NCBI GenBank assembly: GCA_944384015.1
Contig: CALWRT010000101.1
Span: 1 to 41,202 of the forward strand
DNA: 41,202 nucleotides
Source: an uncultured Lachnospiraceae bacterium
GTDB lineage: Bacteria > Bacillota > Clostridia > Lachnospirales > Lachnospiraceae
Direction: 5' to 3'
Below, piece by piece: positions 39,343-41,202 of this stretch (positions are counted from its first letter, which is position 1; the number at the start of each line of letters is the position of its first letter). The translations under genes were made by a program, and so were the position numbers. The notes beneath the pieces are model-generated. The model was not told the DNA's origin. It ran no database searches and worked only from the letters and a program-made list of their open reading frames with translations.

Positions 39343-41157
39343 TTACAGCCTTAAGCCTGCTATATTCTCAAAATTCTGCTCCATATCAAACACCGCGATC
39401 TCCGCCGGGCTGACCACATAGAATTTCTCTCCTACATACAGCCCTCTTACCTGGTTCTCATTTATATAACCGTCCACACTGTCAGCTCTTTGCAGATGAT
39501 AGGTCAGGAGCAGTGCAAATCCTCCATCCTCTTCGTATGTATACACTTCATAATACAGCTCCTGATTCTCTTTTCTGCACAAACCGATCAAGTTCCGCCC
39601 TCCGTCGGCCAAAACAGCCTTATAGTCCGTCGCTCCCGGCACATATCCCCCGCCCAGCAGCGTCTTATCCTCCTCTGTCACCTTGGACGGATCCGAAATA
39701 TCGAACATCGACAGTTTGTATCCCTCCACGGCCCCGCTGTTCTCATCCGCCTCCTGTCCGATGCCGAGCAGCAGCCTCTCCTGATAGGGGTGCAGGTAGC
39801 TGGAAAATCCTGTAACCTTCAATTCTCCCACAATCCTCGGATTCTTCGGATCAGACAGATCGGCTGTGAACAGGGGATCCACATTCCGGAATGTAACAAA
39901 ATATCCCGTATCCTGGCAGAACCTGACCGACTTGACCGTCTCCCCGGGAGCAATGTCTTCGATCCCGCCTATCGTCTCCAGCTCCTTATCCAGCACATAC
40001 AGGTGATTGAGCTGTGTGCCCCTCTCATAATCCCATTCCGTAGTCACCAGCCTGAGGCAGCCCTTGTACTCGTCCAGGCTGAAGCTGTCGTACAACAGAC
40101 CCGGCACTTGGGCTGCGCTCTCTGCCCATATATCGCCGTCCTCTATTCCCATGCAGTAAATACCGGTCATCTCCTGACTGCCGGAATATTCTGGGAGGAA
40201 AAAATACGCATGCTGGCCGGAGACGTAGATCTCACAGCCGGGCAGCATGATGCCCTTCCGATCTCCTGCTTCCTGGGGATCCGCCGCGTTGACGGCGCTG
40301 ATAAGCACATAGTGGTCTGCCGTCTGCACATCCGGCAGGTAAATATCCTCATAGGACATCAGGCTTCCATTGATCTTGGGTATGTACCGCTCCACATCCT
40401 CCTCTCCAGAACCAGCCTCCTTGTAGCAAGAAGTGAACAGGTACAGCCAGTCCCCGACTTTCCTCGCAGTGAGATAGCTGCCCTCCTGGGACATGCTCCC
40501 TGACTGGACAGGATGTTCCGGATCCGTCATATCAAAGATACGGACACGGGATTCTTCTCCCCGTTCCGGATAATACATGCCGTCCCTGTCTTCCGCTATA
40601 CGTGTGCTGGAAGAGTTCTCCAGGAGGATCAGCCTGTCCTGATCTGCATATACTTCCTGAATCTCACCTTCTCCCTCTGCCTGGATGGAAGCGGCGGTCT
40701 TTAGCGTACTGACATTCACAATCTGTACGCTGCGTCCGTCCCCGTCACACACATACAGATATTTTCCGTCGGTCTTCACCACATCTCCCTCATCCACACC
40801 TTCCTGACGCACGTTTGTCTCAGAATAGGCGGCTTGGGATCCTGCCATATCGGCAGATGCCGTGCTCTCTTCTCTTCCGGCACCGGAAGCCTGGCCCCCG
40901 GTCATAGCCCAGCCCTCATACTCCTTGTACAAATACGTGACTCCCGTCCGGGATATCCGCTCATAGATCTGCGCGTAACTGGACGCCGCCGGGAAGGCGC
41001 CTTCATCTTCCCGGTCCCCTTTATCAGCGGCGGCACCTGCTGCACCCCTCCATAAAAAGAGCAGAACAGCCGCCGCCGCGATTCCTGCCGCCGCCAGCTT
41101 GCCTCTTCTGAGCTGTCCTCTTTGTCCAGTCGTCCTCTTCCCGCTGCGTTCTTTCAT
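39343..41157 (-). CDS. Secreted beta-propeller domain protein
   Basis: 604 residues. A basic N-terminus and one hydrophobic segment (LAAAGIAAAAVLLFLW, about 21-36) anchor it or act as an uncleaved signal. After a low-complexity stalk comes the Beta_propel-type domain with its typical opening TNVRQEGVDEGDVVKTDGKY (114-133), followed by repeats of the form VRIFDMTDPEHP, ADLSDPKNPRIVGEL and LSMFDISDPSKV, each one propeller blade. Function of this family is unknown; a ligand-binding or protein-contact role at the cell surface is likely. AAGGAGG lies 7 bases before ATG 41155-41157. It is followed 46 bases later by the E2-like gene on the same strand. Confidence 0.9.
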   Translation of the reverse strand: MKERSGKRTTGQRGQLRRGKLAAAGIAAAAVLLFLWRGAAGAAADKGDREDEGAFPAASSYAQIYERISRTGVTYLYKEYEGWAMTGGQASGAGREESTASADMAGSQAAYSETNVRQEGVDEGDVVKTDGKYLYVCDGDGRSVQIVNVSTLKTAASIQAEGEGEIQEVYADQDRLILLENSSSTRIAEDRDGMYYPERGEESRVRIFDMTDPEHPVQSGSMSQEGSYLTARKVGDWLYLFTSCYKEAGSGEEDVERYIPKINGSLMSYEDIYLPDVQTADHYVLISAVNAADPQEAGDRKGIMLPGCEIYVSGQHAYFFLPEYSGSQEMTGIYCMGIEDGDIWAESAAQVPGLLYDSFSLDEYKGCLRLVTTEWDYERGTQLNHLYVLDKELETIGGIEDIAPGETVKSVRFCQDTGYFVTFRNVDPLFTADLSDPKNPRIVGELKVTGFSSYLHPYQERLLLGIGQEADENSGAVEGYKLSMFDISDPSKVTEEDKTLLGGGYVPGATDYKAVLADGGRNLIGLCRKENQELYYEVYTYEEDGGFALLLTYHLQRADSVDGYINENQVRGLYVGEKFYVVSPAEIAVFDMEQNFENIAGLRL

Positions 41158-41202
41158 TTCTGCACCTCCTTGTATCCTATATGACGGTATTTCTCTTCTC
41201 TG

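Noticed and set aside
1..41202. tRNA, rRNA, CRISPR arrays, insertion sequences, prophage
   Set aside because: No cloverleaf-like element, regularly spaced repeats or transposase/integrase motifs were found when reading both strands.

Overview
The window looks like a chromosomal segment of a spore-forming, Gram-positive Clostridia, most likely a gut Lachnospiraceae. The signs are SpoVG, two Spo0A-type boxes, strong AGGAGG ribosome binding sites, a GlgC/GlgD pair, a DnaD/DnaI-type helicase-loader pair, a long divergent Prs, an AgcS symporter and a TSCPD-domain protein. I see no tRNA, rRNA, CRISPR array, insertion sequence or phage gene. Almost everything is a complete gene, except mfd, which is cut by the left edge.

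Layout. (1) 1-5620, minus strand: glgC-glgD-spoVG-pth-mfd, a relative of the Bacillus spoVG-glmU-prs-ctc-pth-mfd neighbourhood, with ADP-glucose pyrophosphorylase genes where the glmU nucleotidyltransferase would sit. (2) 5621-6132: a 0.5 kb AT-rich divergent regulatory region between glgC and murC, with a good glgC promoter, three leader hairpins, phased direct repeats and two Spo0A-type boxes. (3) 6133-11380, plus strand: murC, a cluster of DnaA boxes, a DnaD-domain gene, a DnaC/DnaI-like loader and prs. (4) 11478-17424, minus: a YbhJ-type aconitase-family hydratase, a class A penicillin-binding protein and an AgcS symporter, headed by a promoter lying inside a perfect inverted repeat. (5) 17588-20919, minus: a two-component system with a large external sensor. 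(6) 21245-25139, plus: DNA polymerase IV and a NUDIX hydrolase, then a MarR-MATE efflux operon with operator-like palindromes. (7) 25260-30100, minus: a five-gene operon encoding an acyl carrier protein, a metallo-beta-lactamase-fold hydrolase, a LuxE-like acyl-protein synthetase, a LuxC-like acyl-CoA reductase and an AMP-forming acyl ligase. (8) 30392-32807: TSCPD protein, an aldo/keto reductase with a ferredoxin tail, and an LD-carboxypeptidase. (9) 32820-36714, minus: PfkB sugar kinase, GT2-GtrA glycosyltransferase and a large polytopic membrane protein, tightly coupled. (10) 36965-41157, minus: a secreted beta-propeller protein, a stand-alone E2-like acyltransferase domain lacking its catalytic histidine, and a trigger-factor-like PPIase lipoprotein.

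The most unusual system is region 7. It has the parts of the bacterial fatty-acid-reductase complex (LuxC and LuxE, with a possible thioesterase in the place of LuxD) together with its own carrier protein and acyl ligase, but no luciferase. I infer that it activates an acyl chain, holds it as a thioester and reduces it to an aldehyde; the substrate and product cannot be read from sequence. The second notable feature is the DnaA-box cluster, with three boxes head to tail at a 9-base period, in front of the two helicase-loader genes.
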